A stretch of 30,324 nucleotides of DNA from Bacillota bacterium (GTDB taxonomy: Bacteria; Bacillota; Clostridia; Oscillospirales; Acutalibacteraceae). Both the position numbers and the translations under genes were made by a program. Shown here piece by piece: positions 1 to 7,163 of this stretch. Under the pieces are notes generated by a model. The model searched no databases. It was not told where the DNA came from and saw nothing but the letters and a program-made list of their open reading frames with translations. The stretch's first letter is position 1; every line of letters starts with the position of its first letter. Location: assembly GCA_023397245.1 (NCBI GenBank), contig JAEWUH010000195.1, positions 1 to 30,324 of the forward strand. Direction: 5' to 3'.

Positions 1-2
1 AA

Positions 3-302
3 AACAGTATGAAGAAAATATTTGAAAAAATGAGCCTTTGCGCAACCGAAGATTCTATTAGAGTAACATGGGAATGGGGATTGAAAATGTATTCCATTCT
101 TAAAAGTTGGCCTCCTCAAACCAAAACCAGAGTATCCGTCTGGTATGGGGAGAAGGAACATAATATGAAAAAGGCGCGGAAAGAACTACATAGGCTCTAT
201 CCTGATATGCAGGAAAATTGCTTCGCCGGATTTGGGCATGGAGAAATTATTGATCATCCAAACCGCTTGGTTAATGAGCTGAATAAATTTGCGGCAGAAT
301 AA
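3..302 (+). CDS. alpha/beta-hydrolase-like protein, C-terminal part (cut by window edge)
   Basis: The reading frame is open to the left edge, so the gene probably begins outside the window; the ATG at 9 is not preceded by a convincing ribosome binding site. About 97 residues are visible. The end of the protein contains W-Y-G-E-K-E, as in the segment carrying the acidic residue of alpha/beta hydrolases, followed some 40 residues later by F-G-H-G-E-I-I-D-H-P, which resembles the region of the catalytic histidine (G-H-G-E) near the C-terminus of that fold. The function and substrate cannot be read from this fragment. The base composition is more AT-rich than the thiamine operon that follows. No clear terminator is seen between this gene and the thiamine promoter. 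The family assignment rests on motif resemblance only. Confidence 0.5.
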   Translation, partial: NSMKKIFEKMSLCATEDSIRVTWEWGLKMYSILKSWPPQTKTRVSVWYGEKEHNMKKARKELHRLYPDMQENCFAGFGHGEIIDHPNRLVNELNKFAAE

Positions 303-359
303 TTTGCTGCTTGAAATGCAGATTATGCTTATAAAGCTGAAATTATTCTCCGTGCTTAT

Positions 360-388
360 TTGACAAATTATTGCCGATGTGCTATGCT
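360..388 (+). promoter_or_regulatory. Sigma-70/SigA-type promoter of the thiamine operon
   Basis: A perfect -35 hexamer TTGACA (360-365) is separated by 17 bases from TATGCT (383-388). Transcription would begin near 395, just before the TPP aptamer, so the leader would carry the complete riboswitch. Confidence 0.78.
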
Positions 389-399
389 GACAGCAACTG

Positions 400-494
400 A
401 ATATCAGGGGAGCTTGTGTACCAGGCTGAGAGGGAGTTCAGAACTCCGACCCTAATACCTGATTTGGATAATGCCAACGTAGGGATACCGAGCT
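400..494 (+). promoter_or_regulatory. TPP riboswitch (THI box) aptamer
   Basis: The aptamer shows the conserved thi-box blocks in the right order: GGGG (407-410), CTGAGA (426-431), a short hairpin, CGACCC (438-443), then ACCTGAT, TGGATAATGCCAACGTAGGG up to about 485. These are the pyrimidine-sensor and pyrophosphate-sensor parts of the TPP aptamer (Rfam THI element). It lies directly upstream of an intrinsic terminator and of genes for thiamine precursor uptake and salvage, so binding of TPP should favour termination and lower expression of the operon. The control mode is inferred from the adjacent hairpin. Confidence 0.95.
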
Positions 495-506
495 AATGGA
501 GTTTTA

Positions 507-541
507 GTGGGATATGCCGCGCGGCATGTCCCACTTTTTTG
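507..541 (+). terminator. Intrinsic terminator of the TPP riboswitch expression platform
   Basis: A 14-bp stem (507-520 with 521-534, one G-T wobble, GCGC at the tip) is followed directly by six T residues. It sits about 15 bases after the aptamer and 120 bases before thiW, as expected for transcription attenuation by TPP. Confidence 0.85.
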
Positions 542-662
542 TTTTGTAGCTCGCCGTTTTGTTTCTTGTTCGCACGGGCTGCAGTCGTGTGAAGAAACAC
601 AAGGTAAACTTGCAGAAACAAGGATGTGTCAGGGGAAAACTATTTTTAAAGGAGATCGTATC

Positions 663-1169
663 ATGAACAGTATTAAGAAATTGGCAGTCGCAGGGCTGCT
701 CGTCGCCCTGGGCGTTGTCTGCTCAACCTTTTCCATTCCCGTGGGAGCGGCAAAATGCTTCCCGGTACAGCATATGGTGAACGTGCTTGCCGGCGTTCTT
801 CTGGGGCCGGGTTATGCCGTCGGAATGGCGTTTGCCACATCCCTTTTACGCGTGATGATGGGTACCGGCAGCCTGCTGGCGTTCCCGGGAAGCATGATCG
901 GCGCGCTGTGCTGCGGGCTGCTTTACCGGTACACGCAGAAGCTTCCGCTTGCTTATCTGGGAGAGGTTATCGGCACGGGAATTCTGGGCGGCCTTGCGGC
1001 GTATCCGGTGGCAACGCTCATTATGTCGAAGCAGGCGGCGGTATTTGCCTACGTGCTTCCTTTTCTCATCAGCACCTTCGGCGGCGCAACCATTTCCATT
1101 CTTCTCATCAGCGCACTGAAAAAGGCCAAAGCACTGGACGTGATGAAATCGGCATTAAACAGTAAATAA
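663..1169 (+). CDS. thiW: ThiW, substrate-binding S component of an ECF transporter for a thiazole precursor
   Basis: The product is a 168-residue, strongly hydrophobic protein with about five or six membrane segments. It belongs by overall sequence to the ThiW family, S components of energy-coupling factor importers that are found under TPP riboswitches and are thought to import hydroxyethylthiazole. The N-terminal K-L-A-V-A-G-L-L-V-A-L-G-V pattern is typical of S components, which dock on the shared EcfT subunit. The EcfA and EcfT partners are not in this window, so a housekeeping ECF module elsewhere is needed. The start at 663 is chosen because AAAGGAG ends 8 bases upstream; a longer frame from 507 would begin inside the terminator. 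It is the first gene of the operon, which fits uptake of the substrate used by ThiM. The thiazole substrate is known for the family and inferred here. Confidence 0.9.
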   Translation: MNSIKKLAVAGLLVALGVVCSTFSIPVGAAKCFPVQHMVNVLAGVLLGPGYAVGMAFATSLLRVMMGTGSLLAFPGSMIGALCCGLLYRYTQKLPLAYLGEVIGTGILGGLAAYPVATLIMSKQAAVFAYVLPFLISTFGGATISILLISALKKAKALDVMKSALNSK

Positions 1170-1216
1170 TAAAGATAAAAACAGTAAAGATGTAAATTAA
1201 GAACGGGAGATCATTG

Positions 1217-2428
1217 ATGAACGAAACACAAAAGACAAGCAGCTTCAGCCAGGCTCTGTTATGGTTCGGCGCCGCAGTTTCCATCGCGGAAATTCTGACG
1301 GGCGCCCTGCTCGCTCCGCTCGGGCTTGCAAAAGGCTTTCTCGCAATCCTCCTTGGCCATGTAATCGGCTGTATCGTTTTCTATTTTGCGGGGCTGATCG
1401 GCGCCAAAAGCGGACTTTCCGCCATTGAAACCACAAGGCTTTCGTTTGGAAAATACGGCTCATATTTCTTCTCTATATTGAACGTGATTCAGCTTTTGGG
1501 CTGGACAGCGGTCATGACCATCAGCGGCGCGCAGGCGCTGGATACCGTAACGGCGTCAACCATGAATTATAAAAATATGGCGCTGTGGTGTGTGGTGATC
1601 GGCGCCTTTATCGTAATCTGGCTTCTGATCGGGGTGAAGAATCTTTCCAAGCTCAATGTCGTCGTGATGGCCCTGCTTTTTGTATCCTCGGTCGTCCTCG
1701 GCGTGATCGTGCTGCGCGGGGTTACCTCCGGCGTAAAGGCTGTTTCCGGCACGCTCACCTTCGGTGCGGCGGTTGAGCTCAGCGTTACCATGCCTCTTTC
1801 GTGGCTGCCGCTGATTTCCGACTACACCCGCACGGTAAAGCACCCCAAAGCAGGCTCTGCCCTGAGCGCGATAGGCTATTTTGTGGGGAGCTGCATGATG
1901 TACGGCATAGGGCTTGCCGCCGCGGTTTTTGCGGGCACTTCGGATATTTCCGCCATTCTCGTTTCCGCGGGGCTCGGCACGGTCGCCCTGTTTATCGTTA
2001 TTTTCTCCACGGTTACCACCACTTTTTTAGACGCGTATTCCGGCGGGGTCAGCATTGTGAACCTCAATAAGAAAATCAATGAAAAGTACGCGGCACTGGC
2101 GGTGTGCGTTGTCGGAACGGTGATTGCGATTTTTGTTTCAATGGATTTGTACGTGAACTTCCTGTATTTTATCGGCTCGGTTTTTGCGCCGCTGTTCGCC
2201 GTGGTCATCACCGACTATTTTCTGCTGAAAGGGACGGAGACAAACGAAAAAAGCCTGCTGAACGCCAAAAATCTTGTGATCTGGGCCGTTGGCTTTACCG
2301 GGTATCAGATTCTGCTCCATTATGATTCGCCGGTCGGAACAACTTTGCCGGTAATGGCGGGCGTTTCCGTTCTCTGCCTGCTGGCCGCAAAATTCAATAT
2401 CATCCTGTATAGCAAAAAAAGAGCATGA
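1217..2428 (+). CDS. cytX: CytX-like hydroxymethylpyrimidine permease (NCS1 family)
   Basis: A membrane protein of 403 residues with about twelve hydrophobic segments and the NCS1 (nucleobase:cation symporter-1) pattern near the N-terminus: W-F-G-A-A-V-S-I-A-E followed by G-A-L-L-A-P-L-G. CytX members of this family occur in thiamine operons and are assigned to uptake of hydroxymethylpyrimidine (HMP), the substrate of ThiD. Thus ThiW and CytX would import the two halves of thiamine. The start is placed at ATG 1217, 7 bases after GGGAG; an in-frame TTG at 1214 is only 4 bases from it and is less likely. The gap to thiM (about 105 bases) contains a partial copy of an intergenic repeat. The family is clear; the precise pyrimidine ligand is inferred from the operon. 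Confidence 0.88.
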   Translation: MNETQKTSSFSQALLWFGAAVSIAEILTGALLAPLGLAKGFLAILLGHVIGCIVFYFAGLIGAKSGLSAIETTRLSFGKYGSYFFSILNVIQLLGWTAVMTISGAQALDTVTASTMNYKNMALWCVVIGAFIVIWLLIGVKNLSKLNVVVMALLFVSSVVLGVIVLRGVTSGVKAVSGTLTFGAAVELSVTMPLSWLPLISDYTRTVKHPKAGSALSAIGYFVGSCMMYGIGLAAAVFAGTSDISAILVSAGLGTVALFIVIFSTVTTTFLDAYSGGVSIVNLNKKINEKYAALAVCVVGTVIAIFVSMDLYVNFLYFIGSVFAPLFAVVITDYFLLKGTETNEKSLLNAKNLVIWAVGFTGYQILLHYDSPVGTTLPVMAGVSVLCLLAAKFNIILYSKKRA

Positions 2429-2445
2429 AAAAGGTACGGCTCAAA

Positions 2446-2515
2446 ATTGCAGGTGCCGCCGGCGCAGCAAGTAAAATTGCACTGCAATTTTGCGGCTGTG
2501 CAACTTTGTCGCCGA
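2446..2515 (-). repeat. Partial, inverted copy of the ~155-bp intergenic repeat
   Basis: Read on the minus strand, this stretch aligns with the first half of the elements at 6991 and 15195: GCGACAAAGTTGCAC, then CCGCAAAATTG, CAATTTT, CTTGCTGCG, CACCTGCAA. It is more diverged than the two full copies and lacks the second half. It occupies the cytX-thiM gap and ends just before the thiM ribosome binding site, without breaking the operon. Confidence 0.55.
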
Positions 2516-2534
2516 TCTGAAAGAGGGAAATAAT

Positions 2535-3359
2535 ATGTTTGAAGAAATCCTGAAAAATGTAGCGGTAAAAACCCCTTTGGTACACTGCATTACGAATTAC
2601 GTCACGGTCAACGACTGTGCGAATATCCTGTTAGCCTGCGGTGCGTCCCCCATTATGGCGGACGATGCGGCGGAGGCGGAGGAGATCACCTCCATCTGCA
2701 GCGCGCTGGATATCAACATCGGCACGCTGAACCGGAGAACGGTGGAATCCATGCTGCTGGCGGGAAAGAAAGCAAATGCGCTTTCCCGCCCCGTAGTGCT
2801 TGACCCGGTGGGCGCGGGAGCTTCCGCTCTGCGGACAGACACCGCCCACGAGCTGATGAAAGCGATTCGCTTTTCCGTAATCCGCGGAAATATCTCGGAA
2901 ATCAAGACCATCGCGCAGGGCGGCGGCACCACAAAGGGCGTGGACGCGGATGGCAACGACGCGGTAACGGAGGAAAACTTAGACAAGGCCGTTGCGTTTG
3001 CAAAGGAGCTCAGTGCGAAAACCGGGGCGGTTATTGCGATCACCGGCGCCATCGACGTTGTAGCCAACGCGCAGAAAGCCTATGCTATCCGCAACGGGAA
3101 CAGGCTGATGTCCAAAATCACCGGCACCGGCTGTATGCTTACCGCGGTGATCGCGGGCTTCTGCGGCGCGAACCCGGATAATCTGCTTGACGCCACGGCG
3201 GCGGCGGTCTGTGTGATGGGCCTTTGCGGCGAGCTTGCGTTTGACAGGCTGCAAAAAACCGACGGCGGCACCGCGACGTACCGCACCTATCTGATCGACG
3301 CGATGAGCAAAATGAATCCGGAAATCTTAAACGGGGGAATTAAAATTGAAAGTAAGTAA
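2535..3359 (+). CDS. thiM: Hydroxyethylthiazole kinase ThiM
   Basis: ThiM phosphorylates 4-methyl-5-(2-hydroxyethyl)thiazole with ATP to give thiazole phosphate, a salvage route that bypasses ThiG/ThiH. The 274-residue product has the usual length. Visible features are P-L-V-H-C-I-T-N-Y-V-T near residue 14, L-D-P-V-G-A-G-A near 89, and I-T-G-T-G-C-M-L-T-A around the catalytic C200, characteristic of the ribokinase-like ThiM fold. The start at 2535 follows AGAGGG by about 7 bases; an upstream in-frame ATG at 2490 lies in the intergenic repeat and has no ribosome binding site. The 3' end overlaps thiE by 14 nt, so the two are translated from the same message. The likely substrate supply is ThiW. 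Expression should be under the upstream TPP riboswitch. Confidence 0.95.
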   Translation: MFEEILKNVAVKTPLVHCITNYVTVNDCANILLACGASPIMADDAAEAEEITSICSALDINIGTLNRRTVESMLLAGKKANALSRPVVLDPVGAGASALRTDTAHELMKAIRFSVIRGNISEIKTIAQGGGTTKGVDADGNDAVTEENLDKAVAFAKELSAKTGAVIAITGAIDVVANAQKAYAIRNGNRLMSKITGTGCMLTAVIAGFCGANPDNLLDATAAAVCVMGLCGELAFDRLQKTDGGTATYRTYLIDAMSKMNPEILNGGIKIESK

Positions 3360-3987
3360 GGAGTCCATGCTGCTTTATGTGGTGACCGACCGCACCTGGC
3401 TCGGCGGCAATTCGCTTGCCCGGCAGGTGGAGGAAGCCGTAAAGGCCGGCGCGACCTTTGTCCAGCTCCGGGAAAAGGACATGGGCTATGATGATTATCT
3501 TGCCGAAGCAAAGAAGATAAAAACGGTCACCGACCGGTATCATATTCCATTTGTGATTGACGATAATATCGAGGTGGCCCTCGCCGTGGGAGCGGACGGC
3601 GTTCACGTAGGGCAGAGCGACCGGACGGCGCGGGAGGCGCGCGCCCTTATCGGGAAAGATAAAATTTTAGGCGTTTCGGCACAGACGGTTGAGCAGGCGA
3701 TTGAGGCCGAGAAAAACGGGGCGGATTATCTGGGCGTGGGGGCGGTTTTTTCCACTTCCACCAAGCTGGATGCAAAGAATGTCAGCTATCAAACCTTAAA
3801 GGCAATCTGTGCAGCGGTTTCCATCCCGGTGGTTGCCATCGGCGGCATTAATGAAAAAAACATTCTGCAGCTTAAAGGCAGCGGGGCAGACGGCGTGGCG
3901 GTGATCTCGGCGATCTTCGCAAAGCCGGATGTTTACGCCGCGGCGAAAACCATTTGCGGGCTTTCCAAAGAGACGGTGGCACCATGA
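3346..3987 (+). CDS. thiE: Thiamine-phosphate synthase ThiE
   Basis: ThiE condenses HMP pyrophosphate and thiazole phosphate to thiamine monophosphate, releasing pyrophosphate. The 213-residue TIM barrel shows F-V-Q-L-R-E-K-D near residue 39 (phosphate/substrate binding), D-D-N near 67, G-V-H-V-G-Q-S-D near 85, G-V-G-A-V-F-S-T-S-T-K and the phosphate-binding A-I-G-G-I-N. The start is a TTG at 3346, 7 bases after GGGGGA and inside the last codons of thiM. The stop TGA overlaps the ATG of the next gene (ATGA), which indicates coupled translation. It joins the products of ThiM and ThiD encoded in the same operon. Confidence 0.95.
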   Translation: MKVSKESMLLYVVTDRTWLGGNSLARQVEEAVKAGATFVQLREKDMGYDDYLAEAKKIKTVTDRYHIPFVIDDNIEVALAVGADGVHVGQSDRTAREARALIGKDKILGVSAQTVEQAIEAEKNGADYLGVGAVFSTSTKLDAKNVSYQTLKAICAAVSIPVVAIGGINEKNILQLKGSGADGVAVISAIFAKPDVYAAAKTICGLSKETVAP

Positions 3988-4628
3988 CCGGCGCGATCTT
4001 CGATCTGGACGGCACTCTGCTGGATTCCATGGCGATTTGGGATAATTTCGGCGCGGACTACCTGCAGGCAAGGGACATTGTACCGCCTGCAGATTTGAAT
4101 CAGACGCTGAAGCCCATGAGCCTGCTGCAGGCGGTGGACTATTTTAAAGAGATTTTTCGGCTTACCGATACGGCGGAGGAAATGATGCGGCAGTTCAGCG
4201 ATCAGATTGAGAAAAAGTATGCGGCTGAAGTCAAGCTGAAACCCCATGTCGCGGAATTTTTAGCGGACTTGAAAAGCAGGAATGTCCGAATGTGCGTCGC
4301 AACGGCGACGGACCGCAGACAGGCGGAAGCGGCTCTGAAAAATCTGGGCATTCTCCATTATTTTTCCTTCATCCTTTCCTGCACCGACGCGGGCTCCGGT
4401 AAGGACCGGCCCGAAATTTTTGAGCAGGCGCTGGAACGGTTGGGGACGGAAAAACGTCAGACCGTTGTGTTTGAAGACGCGCTCCACGCCGTGATGACCG
4501 CCAAACAGGCGGGGTTCCGTGTTGTCGGCGTAGAGGATTTCTCCGCGGGGGACGATGCGGAACAGATCAAAAAAACGGCGGATTACTATATTAGGGATTT
4601 TTCGGAATGCGAGGTAACTGGATTATGA
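3984..4628 (+). CDS. HAD-superfamily phosphatase in the thiamine operon (possible thiamine-phosphate phosphatase)
   Basis: A 214-residue haloacid dehalogenase-type hydrolase. Motif I is F-D-L-D-G-T-L-L-D-S with nucleophile D7 and acid/base D9; motif II is seen in C-V-A-T-A-T-D; a lysine follows in G-S-G-K-D-R-P; motif IV is V-V-F-E-D-A-L-H-A-V. A helical cap lies between motifs I and II, as in the beta-phosphoglucomutase/phosphoglycolate phosphatase subgroup. The start at 3984 overlaps the thiE stop as ATGA and the stop overlaps the thiD start the same way, so it is locked into the operon. Operon position suggests that it acts on a thiamine intermediate, for example dephosphorylating thiamine monophosphate before pyrophosphorylation, or removing damaged phosphates. 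The substrate is inference; HAD substrate range cannot be read from sequence. Confidence 0.85.
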   Translation: MTGAIFDLDGTLLDSMAIWDNFGADYLQARDIVPPADLNQTLKPMSLLQAVDYFKEIFRLTDTAEEMMRQFSDQIEKKYAAEVKLKPHVAEFLADLKSRNVRMCVATATDRRQAEAALKNLGILHYFSFILSCTDAGSGKDRPEIFEQALERLGTEKRQTVVFEDALHAVMTAKQAGFRVVGVEDFSAGDDAEQIKKTADYYIRDFSECEVTGL

Positions 4629-5419
4629 AAAAAGTATTGACGATTGCCGGTTCGGACTGTAGCGGCGGCGCGGGGATTCAGGCGGATATCAAAACGATTA
4701 CCGCCCACAAAATGTACGCGATGAGCGCGATCACCGCGCTGACTGCCCAGAACACAACGGGCGTTTACGGCGTGCAGGAGGCATCCCCCGATTTTGTCGC
4801 GCAGCAGCTTGACTGCATCTTTACCGATATCTACCCCGACGCGGTGAAAATCGGCATGGTGTCCAACAAAGACATTATCCGCGTGATCGCGGAAAAGCTG
4901 ACTCAGTATAAGGCAAAAAATATTGTGGTCGATCCGGTAATGGTCGCCACCAGCGGCGGAAAGCTGATGAAGGACGGTACGGTGGGCGCGCTGATTTCCA
5001 AACTGATTCCGCTCGCGGATATCATTACGCCGAATCTGCCGGAGGCGGAGTGTCTTTGCGGTTTCCCCATAAAAACCGAGCAAGACGCGCGGAAAGCGGC
5101 TGAAAAAATCAGCGGGATGCTGAAAGGCAGCGTACTGGTAAAGGGCGGTCATCTTGCCCAAAGCGCGGACGACCTGCTGTTCGCAAACGGGAAAGCGGAG
5201 TGGTTCCGCTCCCCGAAGATCGGGAACCCGAACACGCACGGCACCGGCTGCACGCTCTCTTCCGCAATCGCCTGCAATCTTGCGGCAGGCTGTGATATGG
5301 CAGCTGCCGTGAAGAACGCAAAGGCCTTTATCACCGGGGCGCTCAAAGCCGGACTGGATCTTGGCAAGGGCAGCGGCCCGCTCGATCACTGTTTCAACCT
5401 GACGCTTATCAACCAATAA
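4625..5419 (+). CDS. thiD: Hydroxymethylpyrimidine/phosphomethylpyrimidine kinase ThiD
   Basis: ThiD performs two successive ATP-dependent phosphorylations of HMP to HMP-P and HMP-PP, the pyrimidine donor for ThiE. The 264-residue protein begins with the typical I-A-G-S-D-C-S-G-G-A-G-I-Q-A-D, has V-D-P-V-M-V-A-T-S-G near residue 102, T-P-N-L-P-E-A near 135, and the C-terminal anion-hole motif H-G-T-G-C-T-L-S with C209. The length is normal for the family. The start at 4625 overlaps the previous stop (ATGA). It is the last gene of the operon, followed 21 bases later by an intrinsic terminator. HMP is probably supplied by CytX, because no thiC lies here. Confidence 0.95.
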   Translation: MKKVLTIAGSDCSGGAGIQADIKTITAHKMYAMSAITALTAQNTTGVYGVQEASPDFVAQQLDCIFTDIYPDAVKIGMVSNKDIIRVIAEKLTQYKAKNIVVDPVMVATSGGKLMKDGTVGALISKLIPLADIITPNLPEAECLCGFPIKTEQDARKAAEKISGMLKGSVLVKGGHLAQSADDLLFANGKAEWFRSPKIGNPNTHGTGCTLSSAIACNLAAGCDMAAAVKNAKAFITGALKAGLDLGKGSGPLDHCFNLTLINQ

Positions 5420-5440
5420 AATGAATATTAATAGCAGAAA

Positions 5441-5476
5441 AGAGATACCCTGTGCACAGCAGGAGTATCTCTTTTT
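5441..5476 (+). terminator. Terminator after thiD
   Basis: AGAGATAC-CCTG (5441-5452) pairs with CAGG-A-GTATCTCT (5460-5472) with one bulged base and a short loop, followed by a T run (5472-5476). The reverse strand also has T residues after the stem, so it may also stop the opposing export operon ending at 5637. Confidence 0.85.
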
Positions 5477-5484
5477 AATTGAAA

Positions 5485-5601
5485 AATCTCTCTGTCGACA
5501 TCTCCCTTTATCAAGGGACGCAGGGAAAGCAGAAATTACCCGTATTACCTCTTAGCCCCCCCTGATAAGGGGAGGGGGACCGCGTTAGCGGTGGAGAGAT
5601 T
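5485..5601. repeat. 117-bp palindromic intergenic element with terminal inverted repeats
   Basis: The ends are AATCTCTC (5485) and GAGAGATT (to 5601). Inside them CTCCCTTTATCAAGGGA (left) and CCCCCTGATAAGGGGAGGGGG (5561-5581 region, right) form an imperfect inverted pair, and ACCGCGTTAGCGGT makes a small inner hairpin. It has no reading frame and fits a small non-autonomous mobile element or REP-like repeat of Firmicutes. It lies between the convergent thiamine and export operons. Confidence 0.6.
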
Positions 5602-5636
5602 GTCACTGCAATTTGCACAGCCTGAGGGAAAAGCAT

Positions 5637-6263
5637 TCAGTATACCGTAATGGTGATGCTTGCCGCATTGTTGGTCTTGGGGTCAAACGCGTAGAGCTGC
5701 GCCGTTCCGGGGCTGACCGCGGTGACGTTCCCGGTGCTGGCGTCCACGCTGATGACGGAATTGGTGGGGGTTACCCACAAAAGGCTGGAAGCCTCCACGG
5801 CGGCTCCGTTATTCATAATGCCGGTCGCCGTGTAGGTGCTGCTTTCCGAGAGGCTTACGGAGGTTTCCGGAAAAACAAGCCCCGCCGTTGCCGATAAGGT
5901 AGCCTTTGAGACCGAATTCGATACGGTAACCGGTATCTTTACCTTTTTCCAGTCGTCCGTAGCCAGTGTTTTATACCAGTAGGTAACCGTTGTGCTCCCA
6001 GAGCTGACGCCGGTAATGACGACATGCCCCTGCGAATCCGAAGTCGCGGTGGCAACGCTCCCGTCAACGACCGCAACGTTGATCACGCCGAAATACTGGT
6101 CGCTCACGTAGCTGGAATGTTCGGGGAGCGTAACGGTGTTCAGTGTGCTGAAGGATACATAGCTTTCGTCCCCGACCGAAGTGTCCGCAAAGGCCCCCAC
6201 GGAAAATCCGACAAGCAGGATTGCAACAATGGGTGCCAATACGATGGATTTGAATCTTTTCAT
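5637..6263 (-). CDS. Secreted protein with bacterial Ig-like (Big_2-type) domains
   Basis: The 208-residue product starts with a Sec signal peptide (K-R-F-K, a hydrophobic stretch, probable cleavage after A-F-A near residue 26). The mature part is rich in Ser, Thr and Val and contains two segments of about 80 residues with the Big_2 pattern: values for a constant, then V-I-T-G-V-S-S-G-S-T-T-V in the first and V-T-A-V-S-P-G-T-A-Q-L in the second. Such domains occur in surface or extracellular proteins and usually mediate binding or act as spacers. No enzyme domain or cell-wall anchor is seen. The start has AAGGGG 7-11 bases upstream inside the end of the ATPase gene, only two bases separate the genes, and this is the last gene of the export operon. 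It could be a cargo of, or an accessory to, the exporter; this is inference. Confidence 0.75.
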   Translation of the reverse strand: MKRFKSIVLAPIVAILLVGFSVGAFADTSVGDESYVSFSTLNTVTLPEHSSYVSDQYFGVINVAVVDGSVATATSDSQGHVVITGVSSGSTTVTYWYKTLATDDWKKVKIPVTVSNSVSKATLSATAGLVFPETSVSLSESSTYTATGIMNNGAAVEASSLLWVTPTNSVISVDASTGNVTAVSPGTAQLYAFDPKTNNAASITITVY

Positions 6264-6265
6264 GG

Positions 6266-6976
6266 TTAATTTCCCCTTTCCGCCGATAAATCGTCGTCGC
6301 CGTTTTCAAAGAGTTCGCCGTCTATAATTTTAACGATACGCTCCGCGTAGCTGGCTACGTGCAGGTCATGGGTAATCATTACAATGGTGTTTCCCATTTC
6401 TTTCAGCTGGGCAAAAAGCTTTAAAACCTCCTTGCCCGTGCTGCGGTCAAGAGCACCGGTCGGTTCATCGGCAAGCAGCAGCTTCGGCTTACCGACCAGG
6501 GCGCGCGCAATCGCCACACGCTGCTGCTGCCCGCCGGAAAGCTCGTTGGGCTTATGATGGATTCGGTCTGACATTTCCAGCATTTCCAGCTTTTCCATGG
6601 AGAGCGTTTCGGCTTCTTTCCGCGTCATGCCGCGGATCAGCAGGGGCATCATTACATTCTGCAATACATCATAGTTTTTGATAAGCTGGTATTTCTGAAA
6701 AATAAACCCGATCTGCTGATTCCGCAAATTGGTGAGATCCGCATCCTTCATTCCGTGTACCGGCTGGCCGGTAAGCCAGTATTCCCCGCCCTGAAAGGCG
6801 TCCATGCAGCCGATGATATTCATCAGCGTGCTTTTGCCGGAACCGGAAGGACCCAGTATCGCAAGATATTCGCCCTCTTCCACATCCAGAGAAATATGCT
6901 TCAGCACATCCAGCGTATTGGTACCGATTTTATAGCATTTGTAAATTTGGTTCATCTTGATAATGTTTTCCATCAT
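6266..6976 (-). CDS. ABC transporter ATP-binding protein, MacB/LolD type
   Basis: A 236-residue ATPase with every ABC landmark: Walker A G-P-S-G-S-G-K-S-T, Q-loop F-I-F-Q-K-Y-Q-L-I, signature L-S-G-G-Q-Q-Q-R-V-A-I-A-R-A-L, Walker B L-L-L-A-D-E-P-T-G-A-L-D, and switch histidine in M-I-T-H-D. The E-P-T-G-A-L-D form and size put it in the MacB/LolD/FtsE subgroup, which works with FtsX-type permeases. Two tandem ATG codons occur (6976, 6973); AAAGGAG is better spaced for the second. It would energise the permease encoded at 7914-9281. It is separated from the upstream lipoprotein gene by 187 bases that contain an intergenic repeat, whereas the other genes of the cluster overlap or nearly touch. 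Confidence 0.95.
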   Translation of the reverse strand: MMENIIKMNQIYKCYKIGTNTLDVLKHISLDVEEGEYLAILGPSGSGKSTLMNIIGCMDAFQGGEYWLTGQPVHGMKDADLTNLRNQQIGFIFQKYQLIKNYDVLQNVMMPLLIRGMTRKEAETLSMEKLEMLEMSDRIHHKPNELSGGQQQRVAIARALVGKPKLLLADEPTGALDRSTGKEVLKLFAQLKEMGNTIVMITHDLHVASYAERIVKIIDGELFENGDDDLSAERGN

Positions 6977-6990
6977 AAGCTCCTTTCAGG

Positions 6991-7145
6991 CTGTCGATAA
7001 AGTCGCGCAACCGCAAAATCATGTTATAATTTTGCTTGCTGCGTTGGCTGCACCTGCAAATTTCGGTCACATACAGGGAGTATGCTCCCTCATTTACAGA
7101 TTTGCCGCCTTGCTTTGCGCGATTTCTCGACGTCTGAATATTTTT
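6991..7145 (+). repeat. Full copy of a ~155-bp intergenic element with terminal inverted repeats
   Basis: This stretch is closely similar along its length to 15195-15351. Both begin with GTCGATAAAGTCGCGCAA and end with GCGCGATTTCTCGAC, which are imperfect inverted repeats of each other. Internal blocks shared by both include CCGCAAAAT, AATTTTGCTT, CTGCAAATTTCGGTCACATAC-type text, GTATGCTCCCTCA and TTTGCCGCCTTGC. No reading frame of note is present. It sits between the lipoprotein and ATPase genes of one operon, apparently without separating them functionally. It may be a MITE or a structured RNA element. Confidence 0.75.
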
Positions 7146-7163
7146 CGGTACTTTGCGTTATGC

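Noticed and set aside
5603..5635. Short match to the 155-bp element (CACTGCAATTTGCAC)
   Set aside because: Only about 15 bases match the half copy at 2446-2515; too short to call a repeat copy.
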